Shown: positions 1-5,820, numbered from the stretch's first letter. The stretch: 5,867 nucleotides of DNA from Deltaproteobacteria bacterium (GCA_020350905.1 CP070843.1:1778388-1784254), one strand, 5' to 3'. Notes: generated by a model not told the origin, from the letters alone. Made by a program: numbers and translations.

Positions 1-19
1 CACCCTACCCAATGCCCTG

Positions 20-50
20 GCCCCCACCTTCCCTCTGGTGGGGGCTTTTT
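20..50 (+). terminator. Intrinsic terminator of an upstream gene
   Basis: A perfect 9-bp GC-rich stem (GCCCCCACC at 20-28 with GGTGGGGGC at 37-45) closes an 8-base loop and is followed at once by five T and then a further T-rich stretch. The U-tract lies only on the + side, so this most likely ends a + strand transcript whose gene lies left of the window. Confidence 0.9.
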
Positions 51-148
51 CATTTTAGATTGCAGAATGAAGATTTTAATTTAGGCCGGAATTTCATGAT
101 TTCCGCAAGCAGAGCAAGATTTTTTGTAGTATTGTTCATTCGAACATA

Positions 149-203
149 GGTGTCAGGTTTCTGGTGTCAGGAAAAAGAAACAGAGAATCTAAAACCTGAC
201 ACC
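149..203. repeat. Heptad repeat with 12-bp inverted repeat, left copy
   Basis: Three 7-base units follow one another (GTGTCAG 150-156, GTTTCTG 157-163, GTGTCAG 164-170). The arm GGTGTCAGGTTT (149-160) has a perfect 12-base inverted partner at 192-203, leaving a 31-base spacer. Positions 149-194 match 5680-5725 at 41 of 46 bases, so this is one copy of a dispersed element. It carries no convincing gene. Apart from this repeat and the one at 214-241, I see nothing between the terminator and position 295 except AT-rich DNA. Confidence 0.85.
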
Positions 204-213
204 CGATACCCTG

Positions 214-241
214 AGATTTGGCGGTTGGGATTTGGGATTTC
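214..241. repeat. Degenerate heptad repeat, GGATTTG type
   Basis: Four successive 7-base units are visible: AGATTTG, GCGGTTG, GGATTTG and GGATTTC. The unit differs from that of the neighbouring repeat but has the same period. It ends about 50 bases before the start of the lipoprotein-like fragment. Confidence 0.6.
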
Positions 242-294
242 AGAACCTCCGACCGCTAGTCGAAGAGCTTCGCTGCCTATTGGAAATAATCGCT

Positions 295-459
295 ATGAAA
301 ATGAGAATCTATTTTGCTCTCGTCTTAACTTTTCTGATGTACAGCTGTTCTGGTTTGCAGGTGCAAGATTACGATGAGGTCTTCGAAAAGAAAGGACAAC
401 CTCCGGTGTTCATTGACTATTATGCTGCTGCAGATATCCGTCCGGGATCCACTAGGTGA
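295..459 (+). pseudogene. Short lipoprotein-like fragment, probably truncated
   Basis: This reading frame encodes 54 residues from ATG 295. The N-terminus has basic residues (MKMR), a hydrophobic stretch (IYFALVLTFLMY) and then SCSG. That reads as a lipoprotein signal peptide with Cys18 as the lipidated residue, although Met at -3 and Tyr at -2 make the lipobox imperfect. The mature part contains a segment PPVFIDYY followed by DIRPGST and then a stop. From memory, a segment of this type opens longer secreted proteins in Desulfobacterota, so I infer that only the first part of the gene remains. The two other forward frames after the stop do not restore an obvious continuation. The ribosome site is weak (GGA about ten bases upstream). 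A short intact lipoprotein is the alternative; ATG 301 is an alternative start. Confidence 0.4.
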
Positions 460-462
460 GTA

Positions 463-491
463 TTGCTTTTATCAGGCAAAGCAACTATAGT
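463..491 (+). promoter_or_regulatory. Predicted sigma70-type promoter for the TPR-efp unit
   Basis: TTGCTT at 463-468 and TATAGT at 486-491 are separated by exactly 17 bases. The -10 box matches TATAAT at 5 of 6 positions, while the -35 box keeps only the TTG core. Transcription would start near 498 and give a leader of about 50 bases before the TPR gene. The prediction rests on sequence alone. Confidence 0.45.
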
Positions 492-550
492 AGCGGCCAC
501 CCAACCCAGAGAACAATAGATCCCAAAACTCACTCCACAGGAAACAAACC

Positions 551-1300
551 ATGGACGAGCTTGAGGTGTACCAGCAGATGATGAGCAAGGATCCCTCCTC
601 GCAGGTTTTTGTTTATCTTGCCGAGGCACTTTGGGAGCGAGAGATGTATGAGGAGGCCATCGAAACCTGTATTAACGGGCTTCGCCTCCGCCCTCATGAT
701 CTTCGAGCCAGGGTAATTCTTGGACTGTCCTACCTTCGTACTGGGGCGTTGGACAGCGCTGAAACTGAACTCCTGAAGGCAAAAGAGATGCTGGAGATTA
801 ACACGGTAATTTACCGGAACCTGGCTGAACTGTATGACAAGAAGGGTGATTCTGAGCAAGCTTTCCATTACCAGAAGCTTTTCGAGGCAATTCATCCTTC
901 TTCGGTAGCCGAGGTGGAAACTGAAGCTGACGAACCTGGGTCTGCATCGGTGGCTAAAGAGGCTCTACCGGAAGATGCAGAGATGATGGACACTGTTACC
1001 CTGGCTGAACTATACGAACAGCAAGGCCATGTGGACAAGGCCATAGAGGTGTATCGCAAAATTCTCGAAACCTCACCTGAAACTGAGGAGGTTGAAGCGA
1101 GGCTTGCGGAATTGGAGAAGCGAATCGGTGAACCCCAGGAGGGTCGCACTCTGCTTTCAGTGCTTGAGGCCTGGCAGAGCAAGCTGCGGGAGAAGACTGC
1201 CCCAGAATCCATGCCACCACCGTCAACGCCGCCGAGCCTTGACTCCGAGAAGCTTGCCGCCTTTATGAGAAAACATGCCAAAAGGTTGGACCCTATTTAG
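551..1300 (+). CDS. TPR-repeat protein, function unknown
   Basis: The protein has 249 residues, no signal peptide and no membrane segment, so it is probably cytoplasmic. Three tetratricopeptide units run from about residue 17 to 118, for example YEEAIETCINGLRLRP at 33-48. An acidic linker (about 119-146) leads to a fourth unit at 147-180 (LAELYEQQGHVDKAIEVYRK), followed by a helical stretch. The tail is proline-rich with P222-P223-P224 and P227-P228, and ends in a basic segment. TPR units make helical scaffolds for protein-protein contacts, but no partner can be named. The start is supported by AGGA at 539-542, eight bases before the ATG. The gene is followed after 115 bases by efp on the same strand with no clear terminator between them, so co-transcription is likely. 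The TPR assignment is firm; the role is unknown. Confidence 0.9.
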   Translation: MDELEVYQQMMSKDPSSQVFVYLAEALWEREMYEEAIETCINGLRLRPHDLRARVILGLSYLRTGALDSAETELLKAKEMLEINTVIYRNLAELYDKKGDSEQAFHYQKLFEAIHPSSVAEVETEADEPGSASVAKEALPEDAEMMDTVTLAELYEQQGHVDKAIEVYRKILETSPETEEVEARLAELEKRIGEPQEGRTLLSVLEAWQSKLREKTAPESMPPPSTPPSLDSEKLAAFMRKHAKRLDPI

Positions 1301-1415
1301 GTCTACCACTTCAAACACTCGCTTTTAGGAAGATGCAAGAGAAGTGGGAATGGACTATCTGGGGAGCTTCGACCAGTACTCCAGAACTCCACAAAGGGTA
1401 GATGACGAGGGGATT

Positions 1416-1973
1416 ATGTATTCCACAACTCACTTTCGCAAAGGGCTGAAAATTGAATTGGAAGGCAAGCCTTTTCTTATTGTTGATTTTCTTCATGTCA
1501 AGCCAGGTAAGGGCGGCGCTTTTGTCAGGACCCGTCTCAAGAATATGGAAACCGGTCAGGTCTTGGAAAAAACATTTCGATCAGGCGAGAAGGTCAACCG
1601 CCCTGACCTAGTGGAACGCGAGATGCAATACCTCTATCAGGATGCTGAAGGTTACTGCTTTATGGATAACAAGAATTACGAGCAGATTTTCATCGACCAG
1701 GAGCATTTGAGTGACAGTAGAGATTTTCTCAAGGAAAACATCGACGTCAAAATGCTTTTTTTCAATAACAAACCAATCGGCATCGAACTTCCCACTTTCG
1801 TGGAGTTGAAGATCACACAGACGGACCCGGGCGTCCGGGGAGACACAGCTACGGGTGCCACCAAGCCAGCCATCCTGGAGACAGGATTTGTTATCCAGGT
1901 TCCTCTCTTTATTAACGAAGGTGAGACGGTGAAGATAGATACCCGCTCAGGTGATTACGTGGAGAGGGTTTAA
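1416..1973 (+). CDS. efp: Elongation factor P
   Basis: EF-P enters the ribosomal E site and stimulates peptide-bond formation when ribosomes stall on consecutive prolines. The 185-residue protein has the three expected barrel domains (about 1-63, 64-126 and 127-185). The exposed loop KPGKGGAF places Lys32 at the position that carries a post-translational modification in many bacteria. The C-terminal family signature is present (KPAILETG through VPLFINEG), as is the characteristic ending TRSGDYVERV. I chose ATG 1416 because GAGG at 1407-1410 lies five bases upstream and the protein then begins as the family does. GTG 1344 or ATG 1350 would add 24 or 22 residues unlike the family. No gene for a modifying enzyme (EpmA, EpmB or EarP) is adjacent, so the modification type cannot be read here. 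Confidence 0.97.
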   Translation: MYSTTHFRKGLKIELEGKPFLIVDFLHVKPGKGGAFVRTRLKNMETGQVLEKTFRSGEKVNRPDLVEREMQYLYQDAEGYCFMDNKNYEQIFIDQEHLSDSRDFLKENIDVKMLFFNNKPIGIELPTFVELKITQTDPGVRGDTATGATKPAILETGFVIQVPLFINEGETVKIDTRSGDYVERV

Positions 1974-1987
1974 GATGACCTGGTTTA

Positions 1988-2039
1988 ATAACAACGCGAG
2001 TAACGCTCTTGCCACGAATAAGAGTGCCATTGCCGTTAT
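1988..2039 (+). other. Imperfect inverted repeat downstream of efp
   Basis: ATAAC (1988-1992) can pair with GTTAT (2035-2039), enclosing CGCTCTT (2004-2010) paired with AAGAGTG (2020-2026) with one G-U pair. It begins 15 bases after the efp stop codon. There is no T-run after it, so it is not a standard intrinsic terminator. It may stabilise the 3' end of the transcript. Confidence 0.35.
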
Positions 2040-2068
2040 CCTGCAACCTACTCTAATATAAATATTTT

Positions 2069-2100
2069 CTCCATTACTCCACCACTCCATTACTCCAGCA
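2069..2100. repeat. Four-unit 8-base tandem repeat
   Basis: Four consecutive octamers are visible: CTCCATTA, CTCCACCA, CTCCATTA and CTCCAGCA. Units one and three are identical, and all share CTCCA. It lies immediately before the hairpin pair and may be part of the same dispersed element. Confidence 0.8.
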
Positions 2101-2130
2101 CACTGTCGCAAGCGGGGAAAGACCATTGAA

Positions 2131-2180
2131 GCCCCCCTCAGGGGGTAGCCTAAAGCCGGGTCCTTTGGGCCCGGATTCTT
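2131..2180 (+). terminator. Tandem GC-rich hairpins, possible terminator
   Basis: The first hairpin is GCCCCC (2131-2136) with GGGGGT (2141-2146), closing a 4-base loop. The second is CCGGGTCC (2156-2163) with GGGCCCGG (2167-2174), an 8-bp stem with one G-U pair and a TTT loop. ATTCTTTAC follows, which is only a modest U-tract. The second hairpin could end the efp transcript about 180 bases past its stop codon. A palindromic repeat element, or a structured RNA of unknown type, is an equal possibility; it does not fit the riboswitch classes I compared it with. Confidence 0.4.
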
Positions 2181-2337
2181 TACTTGCCTCCTTCCTCTTC
2201 CAAAATCCACACTGCCCGCCCGTCATGCCGCCCTCCAGCTGTGCGATGGGCAGAAACAAGGGTGGAATCAATACCAGAGATGAAGGACTGATGGCATATT
2301 TCCTCCAATACCTGAGACAATGAATTGCCCCCGGGAC

Positions 2338-2356
2338 GATTGCGGATTGCAGAATG
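2338..2356. repeat. Short heptad repeat, GATTGCG type
   Basis: GATTGCG (2338-2344) is followed by GATTGCA (2345-2351) and GAATG. The 12-mer GATTGCAGAATG at 2345-2356 also occurs exactly at 58-69 near the left edge, which suggests a dispersed family rather than chance. Confidence 0.5.
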
Positions 2357-2520
2357 TCGCAGCAGGCGACTGGTGAAATATCCGGGCTAGGCACGCAACG
2401 TGCAAAGGCTCAGCAGCATAGAGTGCAAAATACTATACACGCGGTTCAAAGCTGTGGGAAAATATATCTGGGACGTAGCTTCTTAACCATTGTGACCGCT
2501 GACCACAAACGAGAGGCACT

Positions 2521-4695
2521 ATGGCAGACATCAGCCGCCTGGTTTTTTCGCTCAGCAAGCTGGGGATAAAAGCATTAGAGCGGTTGTTCAAGGCCTCGGT
2601 GGGTGTTCATGGCGCTGAAAATATCCCAGATGGGGTCTCTATCCTTGCAGTAAATCATTTCACCCGCCTGGAAACCCTGATTCTTCCTTACCAGATTTAC
2701 CGGCTCACCGGCAGGCCGGTAATGTCCCTCGCCCACCACAGTCTGTTCACCGGACCTCTCGGGAGTTATTTGGATGGTGTGGGTGCGGTTTCCACCAAGG
2801 ATCCCAACCGTGACCAGATTATCATTCGCTCTTTGCTGATGGGTGACCACCCCTGGTTAATCTTTCCAGAAGGGTCGATGATCAAGGATAAGAAGATCGT
2901 CGAGAGCGGTAAATTCCTTATCTACAGTGCCACAGGTACTCGTCGGCCGCCACACACCGGCGCTGCAGCCCTGGCCCTGCGAACTGAGTTCTACCGTAGA
3001 AGGCTGTACCACTTGCGGCAGACAGATCCAGGTTTGCTCCAACAGCAATTGGAGGTATTCGATCTCTCATCCCCCGACCAGGTGAGCGAGCGAGAGACAT
3101 TCCTGGTGCCGGTGAATGTAACCTATTACCCTATTCGTTCACGGCAAAACGCCATTGAGAAGATCGCATCTTATGTTGTGGAAGACCTGCCCGAGCGGAT
3201 AGTGGAAGAACTGCAAACCGAGGGGACCATGCTTCTTTCGGGGGTGAACATCGATATCACTTTCGGTAAACCTCTGGCCATCAGTCCATTACTCAAAAAA
3301 CGCAAGATTCAGCAAGATATAATCAGTCAACGGCCCATCCTGCCCGACGACGTGCTGCCTTCCAGGCCGTTGATGCGGCGAATTGCCAGCAATCTCACCA
3401 GGAAGGTCATGGCCTCAATTTATAGCAATACTATGGTCAATTATGATCATTTGGCCGCCTATATCCTAAAATACTATCCGCATAACCGTCTAGGGCTTTT
3501 CAACTTAGCGGAGCGACTCTATCTGGCCTCAGAAACGGTCACCCAACTGAAGTCCATCCGCTTTCATTCGGGCTTGCTTGATGACCAATGTGTGCGATTA
3601 TGCCGAAGATACCACCAGATACTGGCAGATTTCCTCGAGATCGCAGAAAAAAGCGGCGTGGTGGATATAGAAGGAGATATGATCTACAAGAAAAGGCTGA
3701 GGATGAAGACGCTTCTCGATTTTCACACAATCCGCAGAGAAAACCCATTTCAGGTAATCCTGAATGAGGTTGAGTTCCTCCGTCCGCTTACCAAGAGGTT
3801 GCGGATCATTGCCGAGCACCCTCGTTGGTTAATGCGCTGGCGGCTGCACCGAAAGTTTCTTCGTTTAGCGAAGCAGGAATTCGCCGCTGACTATAAGGAG
3901 CACCAACGCGAGGGCGAATCAAAACCGAGGCGCATTGGTGCCCCCACTCTTTATAGAAGGTTTCGGGCGAAAACTGGAGTACTGCTGGTCCATGGTTATA
4001 TGGCGGCTCCTGAAGAGGTCAGGCCACTTGCCGAGTATCTTCATCAGCATGGTTACACAGTTTTTATCCCTCGACTTCGGGGCCATGGTACCAGCCCTGA
4101 AGATCTGGCCCTCAGAACTTGGGAGGATTGGCTGCAGTCGGTGGAGCGTGGCTACCTGGTTTTGGCAAATAGCTGCGAGGATGTTGTTCTGGGTGGATTT
4201 AGCGTGGGGGCTGGCTTGGCTTTATTTGCGGCCACCAACCTACTCTACAAGGTTAGAGCTGTCTTCGCCATCAACTGTGCCATGAGACTCAGAAGACGGT
4301 CGGCCAGACTGGCTCCGGCTGTGGTTCTCTGGAATAAGCTGGTGGACAAGCTGGTCAAAGATGATGGCCGCAGGCACTTCGTGCCCAACGAACCTGAAAA
4401 TCCGCATATCAATTATCTTCGCAATCCCATTCGTGGGGTGAAGGAATTGATGGAACTCATGGACGAACTTTCAAAACGCATAGGTCGGGTGAATGTGCCT
4501 GCCTTGCTAATACAATCATCTGATGATCCGGTGGTGCACCCCGAAGGCAGCAAACGCATATATGAGGGGCTCGGTTCCCAAGATAAGGAACTGATAATGT
4601 TTAACTCCCACCGCCATGGCATCCTTCGGGGCGATGTATCCGAACGTGTATTCGCTCGAGTATTGGAGTTTCTGGACACCGGTCTGACCCCTTAA
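2521..4695 (+). CDS. Fusion protein: PlsC-like acyltransferase plus alpha/beta hydrolase
   Basis: The 724-residue protein has three parts. Residues about 25-255 are a glycerolipid acyltransferase (PlsC/LPLAT) domain. Its motif I is NHFTRLE (45-51), with Glu51 where the family has Asp; motif III is FPEGS (115-119) and motif IV is VPVNV (196-200). The segment between motifs III and IV looks roughly 35-40 residues longer than usual. Residues about 256-480 are helical, rich in Arg and Lys, and unlike anything I recognise. Residues about 484-724 are an alpha/beta hydrolase of the esterase or monoglyceride-lipase type, with an oxyanion-loop HG (491-492), nucleophile Ser561 in GFSVG, likely acid Asp669 in SSDDPVV, and likely base His699 in SHRHGIL (His697 is possible). 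No signal peptide or membrane helix is seen, so peripheral membrane attachment is inferred. It likely transfers and hydrolyses acyl chains on lipids; the substrates are unknown. GAGAGG at 2511-2516 precedes the ATG by four bases. Confidence 0.88.
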   Translation: MADISRLVFSLSKLGIKALERLFKASVGVHGAENIPDGVSILAVNHFTRLETLILPYQIYRLTGRPVMSLAHHSLFTGPLGSYLDGVGAVSTKDPNRDQIIIRSLLMGDHPWLIFPEGSMIKDKKIVESGKFLIYSATGTRRPPHTGAAALALRTEFYRRRLYHLRQTDPGLLQQQLEVFDLSSPDQVSERETFLVPVNVTYYPIRSRQNAIEKIASYVVEDLPERIVEELQTEGTMLLSGVNIDITFGKPLAISPLLKKRKIQQDIISQRPILPDDVLPSRPLMRRIASNLTRKVMASIYSNTMVNYDHLAAYILKYYPHNRLGLFNLAERLYLASETVTQLKSIRFHSGLLDDQCVRLCRRYHQILADFLEIAEKSGVVDIEGDMIYKKRLRMKTLLDFHTIRRENPFQVILNEVEFLRPLTKRLRIIAEHPRWLMRWRLHRKFLRLAKQEFAADYKEHQREGESKPRRIGAPTLYRRFRAKTGVLLVHGYMAAPEEVRPLAEYLHQHGYTVFIPRLRGHGTSPEDLALRTWEDWLQSVERGYLVLANSCEDVVLGGFSVGAGLALFAATNLLYKVRAVFAINCAMRLRRRSARLAPAVVLWNKLVDKLVKDDGRRHFVPNEPENPHINYLRNPIRGVKELMELMDELSKRIGRVNVPALLIQSSDDPVVHPEGSKRIYEGLGSQDKELIMFNSHRHGILRGDVSERVFARVLEFLDTGLTP

Positions 4696-4821
4696 TTCTT
4701 ATCCTCTATCTTTAAAAATCTTTGTAAAATTTAGGCTAGATATAGCTGTACGCTTCAACTATTGTTAAACTTAGAGGCAGACCCGGAATAACCTTACAAA
4801 CAAATGAAGTCCAATCCAGAC

Positions 4822-4828
4822 AAGGAGG
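4822..4828 (+). promoter_or_regulatory. Ribosome binding site fixing the ferredoxin start
   Basis: AAGGAGG lies five bases before ATG 4834. The upstream in-frame ATG 4804 has no such site and would add ten residues (MKSNPDKEAF) not expected at a ferredoxin N-terminus. Confidence 0.85.
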
Positions 4829-4833
4829 CATTC

Positions 4834-5028
4834 ATGAAGGTAAGCATCGACTACGATTTGTGCATGGGAGACAGGAATTGCAACAAGGTGTGTCCTGAGG
4901 TTTTTGAATACGATGAAGATCAAATGATATCGAGAGTTCTGGTGGACGCAGTTCCTGAACACCTGGAGGACTTGGTGCGAAAAGCTGCGGAGGAATGTGC
5001 ACCGAAAGCCATTATCGTGGAGGAATAA
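4834..5028 (+). CDS. One-cluster [4Fe-4S] ferredoxin with an Asp ligand position
   Basis: This 64-residue electron carrier begins MKVSIDYDLC. The cluster motif is C10-MG-D13-RN-C16-NKV-C20-P, with the last ligand C55 in ECAPKAI. Position 13, normally the second cysteine, is Asp. The same arrangement is known in Pyrococcus furiosus ferredoxin, where the Asp-bound iron is labile and the cluster can change between [3Fe-4S] and [4Fe-4S]. Only one cluster is possible because there are just four ligand positions. C55 is followed by Ala-Pro rather than the common Cys-Pro. The rubrerythrin gene follows after 55 bases on the same strand, suggesting a shared transcript in which the ferredoxin could supply electrons for peroxide reduction; that link is inferred. 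The 108 bases before ATG 4804 are AT-rich, but I could not define a promoter or operator there. Confidence 0.92.
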   Translation: MKVSIDYDLCMGDRNCNKVCPEVFEYDEDQMISRVLVDAVPEHLEDLVRKAAEECAPKAIIVEE

Positions 5029-5068
5029 GAGGGGCAACCACGGATTTCTCAAATCATTATTTCATAGT

Positions 5069-5079
5069 AAGGAGTGGAG
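5069..5079 (+). promoter_or_regulatory. Ribosome binding site fixing a GTG start of rubrerythrin
   Basis: AAGGAGTGGAG contains GGAG at 5071-5074 and again at 5076-5079, ahead of GTG 5084. The encoded start (GTG)-GKFKGSQTE matches the usual rubrerythrin N-terminus. The earlier ATG 4997 lies inside the ferredoxin gene and would add 29 unrelated residues. Confidence 0.8.
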
Positions 5080-5083
5080 CAAC

Positions 5084-5659
5084 GTGGGCAAGTTCAAAGG
5101 TAGCCAAACGGAAAGAAATCTGCTTACAGCCTTTGCCGGGGAATCCCAGGCGAGAAACCGTTATACCTACTTCGCTGAGCAAGCGAGGCAGGATGGGTAC
5201 ATACAGATCGCAGATATCTTCGCAGAGACAGCCAACCATGAAAAGGAGCATGCAAGAAGGTTCTTTAAATTCCTGAACGGTGGTGAGGTGGAAATCACGT
5301 GGAACTTTCCAGCTGGGGTAATAGGTAGTACCTATGACAACCTGTTGGCAGCAGCAGCAGGTGAGAGGTACGAGCACACCGAGATGTATCCGGGATTTAC
5401 TGAGGTCGCTCGAGAAGAGGGGTTCATCCGCGTGGCTGACGTCTTAGGAGCGGTGAGTGTGGCGGAAAGACAGCACGAAAAGCGCTATCTGGATTTGGCC
5501 GCCAATATCAAAGAAGGAAGGGTTTTTAGAAGAGAAGAGCTTGTGGTCTGGCGTTGTCTTAACTGTGGCTATCTGCACGAGTCGAGCGAAGCGCCGGAAG
5601 TATGCCCCGCTTGTATCAGTCCGCAGGCCTACTTCGAGATTCTTGGTGAAAACTGGTAA
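5084..5659 (+). CDS. rbr: Rubrerythrin, non-haem di-iron peroxidase
   Basis: Rubrerythrin reduces hydrogen peroxide to water in the cytoplasm of anaerobes, taking electrons from rubredoxin or related carriers. From GTG 5084 the protein has 191 residues, the classical length. Residues 1 to about 145 form the ferritin-like four-helix domain, with di-iron ligands Glu20, Glu53 and His56 (EKEH), Glu94, Glu97, and Glu128 and His131 (ERQH). Residues about 153-191 form the rubredoxin-like domain, whose mononuclear iron is bound by C158-LN-C161 and C174-PA-C177. Every expected metal ligand is present, so the enzyme should be active. The sequence is very close to the Desulfovibrio type (GESQARNRYTYFA, HEKRYLDLA). 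It follows the ferredoxin gene and is probably co-transcribed with it. I looked for a PerR-type operator upstream of the pair and found none convincing. Confidence 0.97.
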   Translation: MGKFKGSQTERNLLTAFAGESQARNRYTYFAEQARQDGYIQIADIFAETANHEKEHARRFFKFLNGGEVEITWNFPAGVIGSTYDNLLAAAAGERYEHTEMYPGFTEVAREEGFIRVADVLGAVSVAERQHEKRYLDLAANIKEGRVFRREELVVWRCLNCGYLHESSEAPEVCPACISPQAYFEILGENW

Positions 5660-5673
5660 CCGCTGAGGATGGG

Positions 5674-5725
5674 GTTTCAGGTGTCAGGTTTCAGGTGTCA
5701 GGAAATAGAAACACAGAACCTGAAA
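5674..5725. repeat. Heptad repeat, right copy
   Basis: A 14-base unit, GTTTCAGGTGTCAG, occurs twice in tandem (5674-5687 and 5688-5701) and itself consists of two heptads. Positions 5680-5725 match the left copy at 149-194 at 41 of 46 bases in the same orientation. TTTCAGGT (5689-5696) has an inverted partner ACCTGAAA at 5718-5725. It starts 14 bases after the rubrerythrin stop codon. Confidence 0.85.
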
Positions 5726-5760
5726 TTTCATCTTGCATCCCTAATCCAGCAAGTGGTAAG

Positions 5761-5814
5761 TCATTAAACTCGTTCGAATCATTGAAATCGTAAAAACCAT
5801 ATAAGTCGTCTATC
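5761..5814. repeat. Degenerate 9-base tandem repeat
   Basis: Six consecutive nonamers can be laid out: TCATTAAAC, TCGTTCGAA, TCATTGAAA, TCGTAAAAA, CCATATAAG and TCGTCTATC. The first four fit TC(A/G)TTNAAA well and the last two are decayed. The preceding nine bases (5752-5760) fit partly. No coding potential is seen. Confidence 0.65.
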
Positions 5815-5820
5815 ACAGAA

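Larger units (their letters stand above)
1974..2520. other. 547-base gap without a convincing gene
   Basis: This stretch separates efp from the fusion gene. It contains an imperfect inverted repeat (1988-2039), an 8-base tandem repeat (2069-2100), two GC-rich hairpins (2131-2174) and a short heptad repeat (2338-2356), each listed separately. Short open frames exist on both strands, the longest being 2074-2394 on the minus strand. They run across the hairpins and repeats, lack good ribosome sites and match no family I know. Positions 2357-2510 look like ordinary leader DNA, and I could not identify a well-formed promoter. GAGAGG at 2511-2516 is the likely ribosome site of the next gene. Confidence 0.6.

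Noticed and set aside
430..505. Resemblance to a cloning-vector polylinker (CTGCAG, GATATC, GGATCCACTAG, then GCGGCC).
   Set aside because: The restriction-site-like strings are separated by unrelated sequence, and the first part reads as codons of the lipoprotein-like frame. No longer vector sequence is present, so this is chance.
1344..1415. Longer EF-P starting at GTG 1344 or ATG 1350.
   Set aside because: The added residues are not part of the EF-P family, and a good ribosome site sits directly before ATG 1416.
2107..2132. Single CRISPR-repeat-like sequence ending in CATTGAAGC.
   Set aside because: Only one copy exists, with no spacers and no cas genes in the window. A single partial resemblance cannot support an array.
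2095..2175. Possible c-di-GMP-I riboswitch.
   Set aside because: Fragments resemble the core, but the conserved order and the P2/P3 pairing are not found, and no signalling-related gene follows at suitable distance.
2074..2394. Open frames on both strands in the long gap, such as 2126-2323 on + and 2074-2394 on -.
   Set aside because: They cross the hairpins or tandem repeats, have composition dictated by those repeats, lack good ribosome sites and resemble no protein family.
3935..4285. A 116-residue + strand open frame overlapping the hydrolase domain.
   Set aside because: It lies wholly within the fusion gene in another frame, while the hydrolase frame carries intact catalytic motifs across the same bases.
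4711..4735. Possible PerR or Fur operator before the ferredoxin-rubrerythrin pair (TTAAAAATCTTTGTAAA).
   Set aside because: It is AT-rich, but the two halves are not a convincing inverted repeat and the match to the PerR consensus is poor on the right side.
4762..4790. Possible promoter TTGTTA with GGAATA 17 bases downstream.
   Set aside because: The -10 element matches the consensus too poorly, and the predicted start would lie very close to the ferredoxin gene.
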